Below, one piece after another: positions 11,926 through 23,422 of a DNA stretch of 64,000 nucleotides. How positions within the stretch are numbered: the stretch's first letter is position 1; each line of letters starts with the position of its first letter. This DNA comes from Osmanthus fragrans. Lineage: Eukaryota; Streptophyta; Magnoliopsida; Lamiales; Oleaceae. The stretch covers positions 312,501 through 376,500 of the forward strand of contig CM033341.1 of NCBI GenBank assembly GCA_019395295.1. The letters are read 5' to 3'. The notes below the pieces were generated by a model that saw only the letters and a list, made by a program, of their open reading frames with translations, was not told the DNA's origin and made no database searches. Made by a program: the position numbers and the translations under genes.

Positions 11926-14900
11926 CAAAGACGCAGGGCCGGCCTTGAGCCCTAAGAGACTATTTATTATGACTTATGAGGTCCCATCCACCTGACAAAA
12001 TGCAAACAACCACCTAAAACTCCCCACCCCAACCCCCTTTCACTCTACTCAACACACAAACAGCGTATGGTGCTTCCACGAATCTATTTTCATTCTCCAC
12101 GAACAAACACAATTCAACCCATCAAATGCTCTTTTCACTCCAATTTTCACCTTTTCCAGTAATTAAAAATTAAGTAAAAAAATTCTTGTGAAGAAATAAT
12201 TAATCAACCCTTTTACTCGTTTGAAAATCCATATTCAAATTTTCTAGTGGACATATGTATAAGCAAAGAACAATAGAACCTGATTGATGAGTTTGAGATT
12301 TCCAAATATCGCCAAGATAAGGAATTCAACAATCAACCTGCAAGAAATAACCAAAAATGGGAAAAGGAGATAAGTGATGAAATTAATGAGTTATTTAAGG
12401 TTTAGGCAGAACATGTCATTGCAAGTCTTTTCAGAATAGTATTAAGTATACACCCACAAAAAAAAAAAAAAAAAAAAAAGTGCTGCTTTAAGTACACTCT
12501 TATCTTACATGGAGTTTGACACTCCACTCACATGCGTGGGTCCGCGATTAAATTTAATCATGGACCCCACACTCCACATGTGAGTGGAGTGTCAAACTAC
12601 ATGTAAAAAAGAATGTACTTGAAAAAAAATTTAAAAAAAAAATATCTATAAAATTCTTGTTCTGGAAAATTTCTCACCACGTTCCTGTGGAACTAAAAAA
12701 ATGAAAACACAAAAATAAGCAGACAAAATCTAAAATTTTCACAAATAATATCGTAAGACTTGAGTAATTAAGGAAATCCTCTAATAAATCTTTCGGGAAT
12801 CAGGTATCTTGAAAATTAAATTTCAGATTAAAAGTTTAGAAACATTTCGACAAACAATCGACGAGCATCAGTACGAATGACACTCAAGAGGGAAGAAAAA
12901 TGAAGCAACTCAAAATTCCAAAACCGAGCTAAAAACGCCAAGTCGATCGTACACATGCTCATAACAATTAACATTACATTATAAAATCATGCGTTTGTGG
13001 AGAGGAGAGGAAATTACTAGGCATTTGATGGCAAGGTAGTGGAATTGGAGGTCGCGAAGGAAATTCTGGGAGGCATTAAGGAGGTGGAAGGCACGGCAGT
13101 AGTGACGGCCAAGGTAGTGTCTGACATATTTCTCCAGGAAAAACACATAAAGAGAAAGATCAAGGGAAGAAAACACTTTTATATTTTCCTCTTCCAGGTT
13201 GAAACCTCAGAAGGAAGTCGAATCGTTGGTTGCTTGGTAGAGTGCCTGTCATAGATTTATTCAGCCCTTTTATTAATGGGAAAAATTCATATCTAAGGTG
13301 TATTATTTACCTCAATTCAAAAGTAAGGTAAATACTTTAAAAATTCAAAAATCAGGTATGTATTTAATTAATTAAAAATATTTATTTAATAAAAATAAAA
13401 AAGTCACAGATTCATAATTATAAGTTACAGATTTATTTACTGGTCACATATCGTCAAATTTATTGGTCACAGATTGTTTTAAAGTCACAAATCAAAAATT
13501 TTGTAGGTCACATTATTTCGAGGTCACAAATCAAAAAATTTATAGTCACAGATTATTAAATTTTAAGGTCACAGATTACTTTTTAGTCACAAATTATCAA
13601 ATTTTAAGGTCACGGACCAATTCATTGGTCACATATACCAAACACTTCACTTCATATCACAATCCACCACAATACTTGGTCACAGAGTAGCCAAATAGTT
13701 GGTCACATAGACTAGAAGCTCCGAATCCCAACCCCAATATTTGGTCACATATCGACCAATAAGAAAAACTCGCCGCTACATATGCCGTTACACAAAGTGT
13801 GGTCAAAACCAAGAGCTGCTTGCATCACCATCGCCGCCCCGCCACCAACATCAACAACACCAACACTAATAGAACCACCAACAATAACCACCATCGCCTC
13901 GCCACCACAGTCGCCACTTCCCTTCCCCAGTCACGCCCGACCACCAACATCAACAACACCAACACTAATAGAACCACCACAACCACCACCAACAATAACC
14001 ACCGCCGCCCCGCCGCCACAGTCGCCACTTCCCTTCCCCAGTTCCCACAGCGCCACCACAACACTAACACCACCAGATCCCCAAATCGCCTGCACCACAC
14101 AACTGCCGCCTGCACCAAAATCGTCGACCACCAGCCACCACCAACCGCCACCGCCAGTAACACACCAACAATACCCAACCTCAACAACGTAACCACCGTC
14201 TCCACCGCCAGAAACCACCACAGCCACCAGGACCACAACTACAGTACGAGCCACCACCACACCCACACAACGAATGCACCACCTCCCAACCGCACCAACA
14301 CCACCCAAATCACTTGTAGACATTGATCCACATTAGAAACTCCAACATCACCCCAAATCCACCATCACCACCTCAAACACACCGCCGCCACCACACTTGC
14401 CCGAAACACACCGCCACCACACACAAAACACCTCAAACCTAATCTCTTTTGCTTGTGGACCGAAGCCACGAGACCAAATCTCCGCGGCGGCGGAGCAGCT
14501 CGAAGTTGCAACTGCCACCGTAGTTGCGAGGAGTTGCGACAGCCATTGCCACCGCCTCCATCCCCATAATCGCGGCTAGATCCACCACCATCCACGTCGT
14601 TACCATCACCATATCCACGCAGAAGCCAAGCAACGGCGCTGGCGTTGAATTTTGTGTGGTGTAGACGGGGAGAGAGAAGGTAGGGGAGAGAGAGGGTGGG
14701 GCGAGAGAAATTATGGAACCCTAGGTGCATGTGAGGTGTTTTAAATAAAACCTGATTTGTGCATAATGAAAGTTGATCCCTGATTTTTGAATTGGGGTAA
14801 ACTTAACCCCTGACCCATATAATTATACCTTTATTAATTTTGGAGCCCAACCAAAGTTTGAGGCCTAGACCTTTGCCTTGGTTGCTTGGCCTCAGGGCCG

Positions 14901-16071
14901 GCCTGCAAAGATGAGAACATCGCATAACACCTATATATAAGCATTATTTTTCAAAACGAACAAACTTGTCAAATTATTTCAAAAATCAGGCGATAAATAA
15001 ATTTATTAAATATTAAATTATAATATAATCTACATTAATTATTTCTACCTCATGTCACTTCACCCATTTCATCTTATCACCCCATTACACAACCTTCCAT
15101 CAACCTCTCTGTTAAAATCTCACATCGACTGATTACAGTGTCTAGGACGAATTTATATAGTGTGGACAAACCTCACCTTACAAGCCGGTTTTGTATGGGT
15201 TGAGTTAGGCCCAATTTCTTAAGATGGTATCAGAGCCAGGCCCAGTTTCGGTGTTGGGCCCCCAATATCGATTTTCACAGTTGTATGGCAAAAGTCCACG
15301 CTGTGCGTGAGGGGAGTGTTTTAAAATCTCACATCGACTGATTACAGTGTCTAGGACAAATTTATATAGTGTGGATAAACCTCACCTTACAAGCCGATTT
15401 TGTATGGGTTGAATTATACCCAATTTCTTAAAACTCTCCATCGACTCTGGCAGCCGCTCCGGCTACTGCTCTGGCGACCCTTTTTTTTAAAAACACTAAT
15501 GACCCGTAATTAGTTCTATTGAATTTGTAACCCGTGCACATTATGACATATGAAATATGTAACCCGTGAATTGTTATCTATAACTTATAACTTAAAAATT
15601 GGAAACTGCATCCCAATTCATGGAACCATATCACTCTACCCCTACCCACGAAACCCAGAAAATGTTCAAGTCATTGTATGTAATCGAGTCGTTATCTGTG
15701 AGTAATTGAAATCATATTTGTATTTAGTGTGACTAACTGTTACTAAATTTACGTTCAGTGTGACTGGCTGTGATCAATTCAACTTTAATAAATGTGACCA
15801 TATGTGATCAAGTCACAATCGACATAGAATTGGTCACAATCGACATAGAATTGGTCACAATCAGTCACAACAATTTCGGAAGCACATTTCCATACCTAAC
15901 ACCAGCACCGATGACATCTGAAAAAAGAATCCCAACAGTTGACCTCTGCAGCAATTTTAATGGTTCCTTATACTAAATTCTTACTTTACAAATGCAAAGT
16001 TCACCAAGACATTTTGCGAACAGTCAGAAAGCAACAATACCTTGCTTATCTTCTTTGGTAGTTGAGGCCAT
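11523..16071 (-). CDS. Speculative four-exon small membrane protein
   Basis: Candidate minus-strand exons: 16071-16041 (ATG, ends AAGCAAG|GTATTG), 15917-15896 (after TTTTTTCAG, before GTATGG), 12337-12280 (after TTTCTTGCAG) and 11588-11523 (TAG stop). Phases join, giving about 58 residues: a Lys/Glu-rich start (MASTTKEDKQ), a hydrophobic helix (LIVEFLILAIFGN) and a charged tail. Against it: I do not recognise the protein, exon 3 lies inside the hAT element at 11934-14905, and tiny exons in phase can occur by chance. I record it because the first two splice junctions look real. RNA evidence would settle it. Confidence 0.22.
12488..12624. repeat. Foldback element, about 45-bp arms
   Basis: The left arm runs AAGTACACTCTTATCTTACA through GTTTGACACTCCACTCACAT. 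The right arm is its inverse, ending TGTACTTG, with few mismatches. The central part repeats GTGGGTCC/GGACCCCAC, also inverted. Long A tracts on both sides (12460-12479 and 12626-12641) obscure any TSD. Similar in design to the MULE-like foldbacks elsewhere in the window. Confidence 0.7.
13278..14829 (+). mobile_element. Non-autonomous MULE with GTCACA array, copy 1
   Basis: Starts GGGAAAAATTCATATCTAAG; ends, inverted, GGTATAATTATATGGGTCAG. Flanked by a perfect 9-bp TSD TTTATTAAT (13269-13277 and 14830-14838). Internal order: an AT-rich head with CAAAAATCAGGTA, an irregular array of (G)GTCACA-ATT-AAAA motifs (about 13395-13755), a C/A-rich CCACCA tract (about 13800-14430), a short GC-rich part, a GAGAGAG-rich part, and a tail again with CCTGATTTTTGAATT. 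Same order as the elements at 16380 and 28876. Long open frames in the CCACCA tract are low-complexity Thr/Pro/His or Val/Gly and are not convincing genes. Inserted near the right end of a hAT. Confidence 0.8.
14914..15104. other. AT-rich spacer
   Basis: Short unremarkable AT-rich sequence between the hAT TSD and the TRIM element. Confidence 0.5.
15110..15433 (+). mobile_element. TRIM retroelement, 324 bp
   Basis: Two direct repeats of about 113-117 bp (15110-15222 and 15317-15433) that begin TGTTAAAATCTCACATCGAC and TGTTTTAAAATCTCACATCG. Just after the first sits TGGTATCAGAGCC (15225-15237), the initiator-Met tRNA primer-binding site used by plant LTR elements. A purine tract GTGAGGGGAGTG precedes the second. 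The 5-bp TSD CTCTC lies at 15105-15109 and 15434-15438. These are the hallmarks of a terminal-repeat retrotransposon in miniature. It has no coding capacity and depends on other elements for movement. Confidence 0.92.
15729..15872. repeat. Short GTCACA/TGTGAC motif cluster
   Basis: Several TGTGAC and GTCACA hexamers, with a 21-bp tandem pair (TTGGTCACAATCGACATAGA plus one A) at about 15815-15856. The motif is the one that forms the arrays inside the three MULEs, but no MULE terminus is seen here. Confidence 0.55.
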
Positions 16072-16379
16072 GGCTAGTTTTACAGTAGACTGACGCAAGT
16101 TTTTCCCGCCAAAGCGTTGCCAAGGGAGCGATTTATCTAGTCATCTCGAGCGTTCATCGCATTGCGACTTTATTAGCTAATTCAGAAGTTGATTTCCCTC
16201 CGCGTGGTTGACGACAAATTTTTTGAACAATTTCCTATCGTATGCTGAGAAGAAAAGTTGAATTTGCCTGTCCTAGCTCAGCCCAGCCCAAACAAATACA
16301 CCTTAGAATTGGTCCAGACCAAGCGTTTCTGGGCCTAGCGCTCCACCTGGGTTAGACATCTTATCTCTGTATTTTAAAA

Positions 16380-18139
16380 GGGAAATTTTCATAATTAAGA
16401 AGATAACTATGGTCCATTTCAAAAGTAAGAAAATAAGTTTAAAATTTCAAAAATCAGATTTTTATTAAATTTTATTTATAAATTTATTAATTAAATATAT
16501 ATAATTAATTAAATATATTAAGGTCACAGATCTATATAATTTGGTCACAGATTCACAATTTAGTTAGTCACATATTATTTTCGGTCACAAATTAGAAATT
16601 TTAAATGTCAAAAATTATTTTACGTCACAATTCAAAAAATTTATAGGTCACAATTTGTTCATCGGTCACAGATTCACAATTTAATTAGTCACATATAACT
16701 TTTCGGTCACAAATCAAAAAATTTAAATGTCACAAATTTTTTTACGATCACAATTCAAAAATTTTAAAAGTCACAATTTTTTCCTTGGTCACATGTGAAA
16801 AATTTATAGGTCATAAATCATTTTCGAGGTCACGGATCAAACTTTCAATAGGTCACAAATCATTTCTGAGGTCACAATTCATAATTTTACGGGTCACAAT
16901 TTGTTTCATTGGTCACATATCAAAAATTTACTCGTCACAATTTATTTATAGATCACAAGAAATCACGGATTAATTTTTAGTCACAACTTATCAAATTATT
17001 GGTCACAATTGAAAGTCACGGTCACAATATTCAGGTCACATATCCAATTTCGAGTCATAAGTGAAAGTCACAGTCACACTTTTTCTCACAGCCAACGTCA
17101 TAGCAGTTAGCACCACCACCGCAACCACCAAAACCCACTCCGCCACCAGATCTAGCAAAAATCTGGTCACATCAACCACCCACAATCATCACGCCACCGT
17201 TGCCGCCACACATCACCACCACTGTCCACCAACACCATTACAACACAGAACCGCCACACATCACCACCAACACACAGAACCGCCACACATCACCGCCAAC
17301 ACACAGAACCGCCACACATCACCACCACTGTCCACCAACACCATTACAACACACATCACCACCACTGTCCACCAACCAACGCAGCTGCACCCCACCTCCA
17401 CTCGTCACGCCACCACCACTAAACCACCAACACCATTACTACGCCACAACCAGGCCGGACTTCACAGCAACCTGGATGCCGCTCCAAGACCACCACTAAC
17501 TCACCAGACCGCTGCATCAAAACCACCGCCCAACCACCATTACAACACACAGAACCACCACCACGGCAACCAGAAAAACCCTCCAGATCGGAAACCACCA
17601 CACCCAACCCTCACCGCAATGCACCGCACTTCCAGATCCACCGCCATCAACAGCACCGCAACCAACCACCGCACCGCACCGCCAGATCCACAGCCATCAA
17701 CAGCACCGCACCGCCCCACCAGATCCACCACCATCAACAGCACCGCACCGCCCCGCCACTGAACCATACCGCCCCGCCATCAACAACACCATAACCCACC
17801 ACAACACCTCACCGCAGTATCCACTACCATCACCACAACCGCCAGATTCGCCACCGCCAGCCACCAATAAATCAGATGCATCCTGCCGGCGACGCGAGAG
17901 AGGAGGGCAACGAGAGGGAGAGAGAGAGAGAGGCGAGCTTTTCATATATTGAAGAAGGGAGTGCGGGGAGGGCAGGGGGTGTGAGGGAGATATAATTTAG
18001 GGTTTGATTTGTGGAAGATAAATTAATTAATTTTAAAATATATTAATTAGGAAAAAAAAATCTGATTTTTGTATAGTTAAACCTTTCATCTTATTTTAGA
18101 ATGATCAATTTTTAAACTAGGGTTTTGTGTAATTTCCAC
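16380..18139 (+). mobile_element. Non-autonomous MULE with GTCACA array, copy 2
   Basis: Starts GGGAAATTTTCATAATTAAG; ends, inverted, GTGGAAATTACACAAAACCC. Flanked by a perfect 9-bp TSD ATTTTAAAA (16371-16379 and 18140-18148). The array of GGTCACA-ATT-AAAA-TTT motifs (about 16520-17085) is the longest of the three copies. The CCACCA-rich tract (about 17100-17870) contains local tandem repeats such as CCGCCACACATCACCACCA. It is followed by GAGAGAGAGAGAG and an AT-rich tail. It has a 233-codon open frame (17061-17762) of His/Thr/Pro repeats that I treat as compositional, not as a gene. Confidence 0.87.
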
Positions 18140-18148
18140 ATTTTAAAA

Positions 18149-18526
18149 TTTACGAATCACTTTGACAAATGAAAATAAAAGATGGAAAAGTTCGATAACT
18201 ACCAATTTTAACATCATGTTTCGAAAACGACAAACTTTTGACAAATTTGCAAAAGTCAGAAAATTTCAAAATTTAACCTTAATAATATTGTGATGTGTAA
18301 CTAATTTGGTATGTGACCAAAATATTAATGGATTCATTTTTCTGTATATTTATAATAGTATTTTCTCGCAATAATTTCCCCTTAAAAATTTTTAAAATAG
18401 TAATTTTCTCTCATCCTAACTTAACATTGTGGTGGAGAATGGAGACGAGAAATTAGGTTAGAATGTGGTCTTTTCCCTATTTTTATTCATTAAAAATTAG
18501 CTTGTTTTGTATTTTTGTTATTATTG

Positions 18527-18530
<4 letters not shown>
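18149..18530. other. AT-rich spacer
   Basis: No gene or clear repeat seen between the second MULE and a CT microsatellite. Confidence 0.5.

Positions 18531-18556
<26 letters not shown>
18529..18556. repeat. (CT)n microsatellite
   Basis: An uninterrupted CT dinucleotide run just before a Tourist-like MITE. Confidence 0.9.
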
Positions 18557-18558
<2 letters not shown>

Positions 18559-18561
18559 TAA

Positions 18562-18731
18562 GGCCCTGTTTGATTCCCATTATCATTATCATTCTTCTAC
18601 TCATTTTCAACCACACATTCTTCAATAAAATAATATTTTCCATCACATCAATAACTTTTTAACCACATATTCACCATCATTACATAAAAAAAAATGCATT
18701 TTCTTCAAAATAATGTGTATCAAACGGGCTC
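18562..18731. mobile_element. Tourist-like MITE, 170 bp
   Basis: Terminal inverted repeats GGCCCTGTTTGAT and, inverted, GAGCCCGTTTGAT. TSD TAA on both sides (18559-18561 and 18732-18734). The three-base TAA/TTA duplication and the terminus are typical of PIF/Harbinger-mobilised MITEs. Confidence 0.85.
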
Positions 18732-18745
18732 TAAATATAGTAGTA

Positions 18746-18918
18746 GGATAAAGATATTTGTACCGAATTTGAGTTATCGAATTGGTTACCTACTCTCACA
18801 TGCGTGCGGGGCAATCGTGAATAAAAAAATAAAAAAAAAAACTTGTGATCTCCATCCTCTATTGTGAGTGTAGGTAAAAGATTCGATAAAAAAAAATTCG
18901 ATACCTGTAGCATTATTC
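18746..18918. mobile_element. MULE-like foldback MITE, 173 bp
   Basis: Ends GGATAAAGATATTTGTACCG and, inverted, GAATAATGCTACAGGTATCG. The arms continue inward with TATCGAAT...TTACCTAC.CTCACA on both sides. Flanks ATAGTAGTA (18737-18745) and ATAGTAGCA (18919-18927) match at 8 of 9 bases. Confidence 0.7.
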
Positions 18919-18989
18919 ATAGTAGCAAGTAGTCGTGCTTAAAAAAAAGAATAGTACAGGCGCCAATAATGGAGACTCCAATGATATAA

Positions 18990-19563
18990 GGGTCTGTTTG
19001 ATAGAAAGATGGAAAATGAATGGCAAATAAAATATTTGGCAGTGAAGTGATTTGTCTAGAATTTGTTTTAGAGTGAATTGTATTAATGGTGTTTAATTGG
19101 TATAATTTTTCACCTAATTCGTTTGACTTTGTTTTTCATGCAAATAGTTACTTTTTGGAATATTTTTTTTACAGTCTGTATTAAAATTTGTTTGGATTGC
19201 CAAAAAGTAAAAAAAAATAATTTCATAAAATTTTTATGTTCGTTTGGCTTCGTTTTTCATGTAAATTGTCAATTAAATGGATAAAATTTTTTACCATTGA
19301 ATTTAGAATATGTTTCCATTGCCAAAAAGTTTAAAAAAAAAAAAAAAAAAAAAAAGGGAAAAAAACACCCAACAAGGTGGAAAATAATTTCCCACCAAAA
19401 TCATAAGAAAATATTTTCCTACTTTTGTGTTTCAAAGGAATGTATATTAGAAATTGGTGGCAAACATTTTTCATGGCAAATTTGGCTAATCAAATAGCCA
19501 AAAGTAGGAATTAGGAAAATATTTTCCCAATTTCATGACAAATCTCATGAATCAAACACAACC
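18990..19563. mobile_element. Tourist-like MITE, 574 bp (large family, copy 1)
   Basis: Termini GGGTCTGTTTGAT and, inverted, GGTTGTGTTTGAT. TSD TAA (18987-18989 and 19564-19566). The interior shares long stretches (GTCTAGAATTTGTTTTAGA, CACCTAATTCGTTTGACTTT) with the elements at 36403-36954 and 42015-42565. It contains an A21 run. Confidence 0.88.
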
Positions 19564-19566
19564 TAA

Positions 19567-19860
19567 AAGCGAAAGTTCCGAACAACATAGTGAAGAAAAT
19601 TAGTCAATAGTAAAAATTCTTTAACGCTGGCTCAGATGAAAAATGTATTTAAAAAGTAACAATATAAGGTAACGGAAATAGACGAAATAACATTTACAAG
19701 ATCATGTCATTAAATCTAAAAGATTGATTGTTTGCAACGTGATATGCATGTCGTCCTGGACGTCCAATTTTGTTGAACAATTCTTGCCAACACAAAACCC
19801 ATATCTGAATTATTATTATTTTTTTAAAAAAAAAAAAAAAAATTCTGAAAGAATCCCCAT
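19567..19860. other. AT-rich spacer
   Basis: No feature seen apart from a T/A tract near 19820-19842. Confidence 0.45.
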
Positions 19861-19868
19861 TAATATAT

Positions 19869-20027
19869 CAATCATACTACTTGTACATTGTATTTGACAT
19901 TATGTCACATGTCGACGCAGGATTAGACAAATTTTGAATTCAACACACTTTCCCACCAAAGCATTTTTAAATTTGCACACAATGTCATCCAAATTGACAT
20001 CTATGGAATGTATAAGAAGTTTTATTC
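19869..20027. mobile_element. MULE-like foldback MITE, 159 bp (sister of 46245)
   Basis: Ends CAATCATACTACTTGTACAT and, inverted, GAATAAAACTTCTTATACAT. Perfect 9-bp TSD TTAATATAT (19860-19868 and 20028-20036). The sequence is clearly related to the element at 46245-46426, sharing CTTGTACATTGTATTT and TTTTGAATTCAACA. Confidence 0.8.
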
Positions 20028-22824
20028 TTAATATATTACCCTTTGCCCTTTGGCCAAAGGGTATTAACTATTAATTTCCAATCCTTTAACGTAAAACTAA
20101 TTATTTAGAACAAGCAGGAGTTTTATTCTTAATATATTACCCTTTGACTTTGTTGCGAGCGGGAGTTATCATTGGGTTAATAGCCCTGACCTATTCATAA
20201 GCTCTCCACCCTGGTTCCTTGAAGGCACATCCTGCGATTTACCTCCTCCACAATGGCTCAGGGCAGGGTCGGTGGAGGGCCCTTAAGATTGAGATTCAAC
20301 CTTTATTTAGAACATATGTGGTGCATAGTGTTCCACGATACCATAAACATGATTAAAAAATATAATGCCAAAGTACCAAAATGTTTTTAGTTCACGTATT
20401 GTTGTGCCAGTAAATATTCGAGAAGCTCTAAAAATGTGATTGTCAATAATTACATACTAATTATTAAATAATTGAGAAATTATGTCGATGAGATAACCAA
20501 CATTGCGGAATTTGAACTCTTCTTAGAAAACAAAACATTCCATTTGCCTTTAGTCTTTAAAAAGGTGTGTTTCTATTTATTTATTAAGAAAAACAATGTT
20601 TGATGTCTCCAATGACATGATTATTTGAGAATTTTAAGTTTAATATAATTAATGTCATGATTATTGTTACTCTCCGTGTATAAAGTTCTTAACAGAGGCC
20701 ACGTAGAATTACTATATGCGTACATCTGATCGTCAAAAAGGTCATAGCGAAGAAAGACAAAGAGCGCCTTTGAAGTCGAAGTGCTTTCTCCTGGAAAAAG
20801 TCTCTTTACATCCGAAACTCCAAAACTCTTCACATCTGAAACTCTACGTTGTCGAATTGATCAATGTCTAGATTCAGATTCAATGAATATCTTTAGAAAT
20901 GATTGATGTAACATTTGTATTAATAAGTGTCAGGTTTGTTAGCCTAAAACGACAGGTCGGTTAAACCCATTGTCAATGAAAAAGGTCAATGTAATTAATG
21001 CACAAGTGGTGTGAAACTTTGGTCGTTTAGATTAGAGCACGTGAATCTGATTCAACGGTCACCACATCGGTCAGAACACTATAAATGGCACTTCATGGGC
21101 ACATTGTAAATGATGATAATTTTTTGACAAACAAGAAGAATAAGAAAGTTCTATAACGTTGTTCTTGACTAATTGGATCTTTAATATTTACACTTATCGA
21201 ATTCTTTCTTTTTATTGTTGTCGTTTCGAAAAAGAACGTGTTGTAATTTGTCCATGTGTACATTCAAGGAAACGACATCCGTTGACGCATTATTTGGGAT
21301 CAACAATTATTGCATCAAAAAATTAGTTATACGTGTTAACTAATTTCTTAGAACAATTTGCATAATATAATCCGTTGCTTCAAGCTTGGAAAAGTGAGAG
21401 AGAAATCATAGTATTAGCTTTCTTAAGGTAGCAGCAAATTATATGCGTTAGTTAGAGATCCCATTCCTACCAAACCAAAGCAAAATTTGAATAAAATTGA
21501 GGCTGATTGTGTTTCTGAATTCAAATGATTGGTAAAGTAGTTAAAAAGTTTGAAATGACCAATTGTGTTTGCTTGGTGGGAAAATTGTTTACAAGTAAAC
21601 TATGGAATGGACCCGCACGCACCCACTAATGCATTTTAAGACCTTTTCGTTTGATTCAAATTTTAAATCAATCACACATCGTGTGTGTTTCTGTTACCGC
21701 TCCAACTTTAATTATAAAAATTCTTAGGTATAAAAAGATAAAGGGACTTTCTAAAATTTTATCCTCTCCTCTTAAATTATACCGCGTAGTACTTTCAAGC
21801 TGACCCATTTTCTTTTATTACGTTACAAGTGATCTCGACTATCATGTACAATTAATTAATTTGAATTTCGAAGTTTCAATACTTAATAAAAATAGTCTAA
21901 ATTCTTATATGCAGATTATTGTTTTCATATTTAAGTATTACATGATTGTATTTTTAATGTTCTCCCAGAAGATAGTGACTTGTTTGATAAAATCACTCTC
22001 GGTATTTGATGATTCGTTTGAATTTTACAGTAGATCGAACTACTTGTTTGAACTTTTTAGACTCTAATATCAGATTAAAATTTGAAGTTATTCAAGTCTA
22101 TTAAGACGAGTAGCATAAAACTTTTTTGCCGATTACTTTCATGTTTAAACGGTATTAAAATCTATATAATCTACATGATTATGTTTGACACTCTAAAATT
22201 CTTTTGAGAAGGAGAAAAGACACCCATAAAATGGCCAAGAAAGCTCCTTTTGTCTTAAACGTGGAAGGCAAGTGGAACTATCTTTAGCCATCGAACTTGG
22301 TCACAATGCACCTAAAAGAAATTCTTAAAAAAAAAAAAAAAAAAGGGTAATGGGCGCCCAAAACATGCATGGGAAAGTGATTACAAATGCTAACTAGTTG
22401 TATTCATGCATAAAATATAGGTGAAGAAATAAAACGACAAGAAATTCATTAAATTGAAATCTAGTGCTAAAGATCCTTTGGTCGAGAGTCAAGATTTGCA
22501 TGTAATGTTACCGTACGTGTTTAGATTCAATGCTCCATCCATAAAAATATTAATTTATGCTTTCAGATCTTAGTCTTCAAATTATGTTTTGTCCTTTTAT
22601 CCAGATAGATATTTAGACTTTGTCTAAAAAAATAAAATTTCACCAATTTTTTTCTTGTCTTCACGTTCTAAAATTTCAGATCCAAAAATGGAATTATCAA
22701 TCCTGAAACACGTGTAATTAAGCATTGAACAATTATTAATTATTTGTTGCAATCATTAACAATTATTTTACCTGTTGATGCTCTAGTTAAGATTAATTTA
22801 CTAAATTGGTGAGTTGTATATCGG
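20028..22824. other. Intergenic, mostly featureless
   Basis: Holds a perfect 16-bp palindrome CCCTTTGGCCAAAGGG (20046-20061) and a direct repeat of about 29 bp (20020-20048 and 20123-20151) that duplicates the MITE end plus its flank. Around 20880-21310 there is an LTR-like stretch with ACTATAAATGG, but I could not find its partner or a TSD. No gene is supported. Confidence 0.45.
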
Positions 22825-23345
22825 GATGACAATGGAGTGGGTTTGAAGCGGGATGCCACCTCACCCCAACCCCGCCCCTCCTTAAACAGGGCGGGTTCCG
22901 GAGTTTTCCCCATTTACTTTTTAATTTTTTTATATTTTCAAATTTTCGAGTTATGTTATTATTAAATAATAAAATACAAATTCAAAATTCGAGTTATGCA
23001 ATTCAAAGTTCAACCCAAAACTTAAATGTCATTCCATATATTTTAAATTTTTTTTCTAATTTTTTCGATCAAGATATTATAAACTGACTTTGATTATATA
23101 ATTTAATTATAGTAAAAAGATTCGATGACTAGATTTATAAATTATATAAAACAATTGTTAGTTAGATAAAATTTTAAATTGACAATTGTATAATATAATT
23201 GTTTGATTAGAAATATGATATAAAATAGTAAATAAATGAAAACTAACAATTTATCAAAATTCTAATTAATTTTTCTTCAGGGGCGGGGTATCTTCGCCCA
23301 GCCCCACCCCGCCAACCTGTCTAGGCAGAACGGATTTTTTTTGTC
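22825..23345. mobile_element. Possible non-autonomous DNA element
   Basis: A GC-rich GGGATGACAATGGAGTGGGT start and an inverted GATGACAAAAAAAATCCGTT end enclose about 370 bp of very AT-rich sequence. Inward of both ends are GGGGCGGGG/CCCCGCCCC-type motifs. No TSD was found, so the bounds are approximate. Confidence 0.4.
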
Positions 23346-23422
23346 ATCATTAATCCTAAGTTTAAACTTCACTATCCAACCTCTAAAATTCTAACACCTC
23401 AAAATGATAGTAATTTATCAAA

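Larger units (their letters stand above)
11934..14905. mobile_element. Non-autonomous hAT element
   Basis: Left end CAGGGCCGGCCTTGAGCCC. Right end, inverted, CAGGCCGGCCCTGAGGCC, typical of a widespread plant hAT terminus. The TSD CAAAGACG (11926-11933) matches CAAAGATG (14906-14913) at 7 of 8 bases. It has no transposase. It carries a foldback at 12488-12624 and a whole MULE at 13278-14829; without the MULE the body is about 1.4 kb. A stretch at 13010-13250 has a 71-codon open frame that I cannot identify. Confidence 0.75.

Noticed and set aside
13782..14326. Overlapping open frames of 130-175 codons on both strands
   Set aside because: They follow from the CCACCA composition (Thr/Pro/His one way, Val/Gly the other) inside a MULE, with no domain and no conserved start.
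16520..17085. CRISPR-like regular repeats
   Set aside because: The GTCACA repeats are too short and irregularly spaced, and this is plant nuclear DNA.
17061..17762. 233-codon His/Thr/Pro-rich frame
   Set aside because: Same low-complexity tract in MULE copy 2; not supported as a protein gene.
20880..21310. Solo LTR candidate with TATA-like ACTATAAATGG
   Set aside because: No TG...CA boundary with a 5-bp TSD and no partner LTR or primer-binding site could be found.
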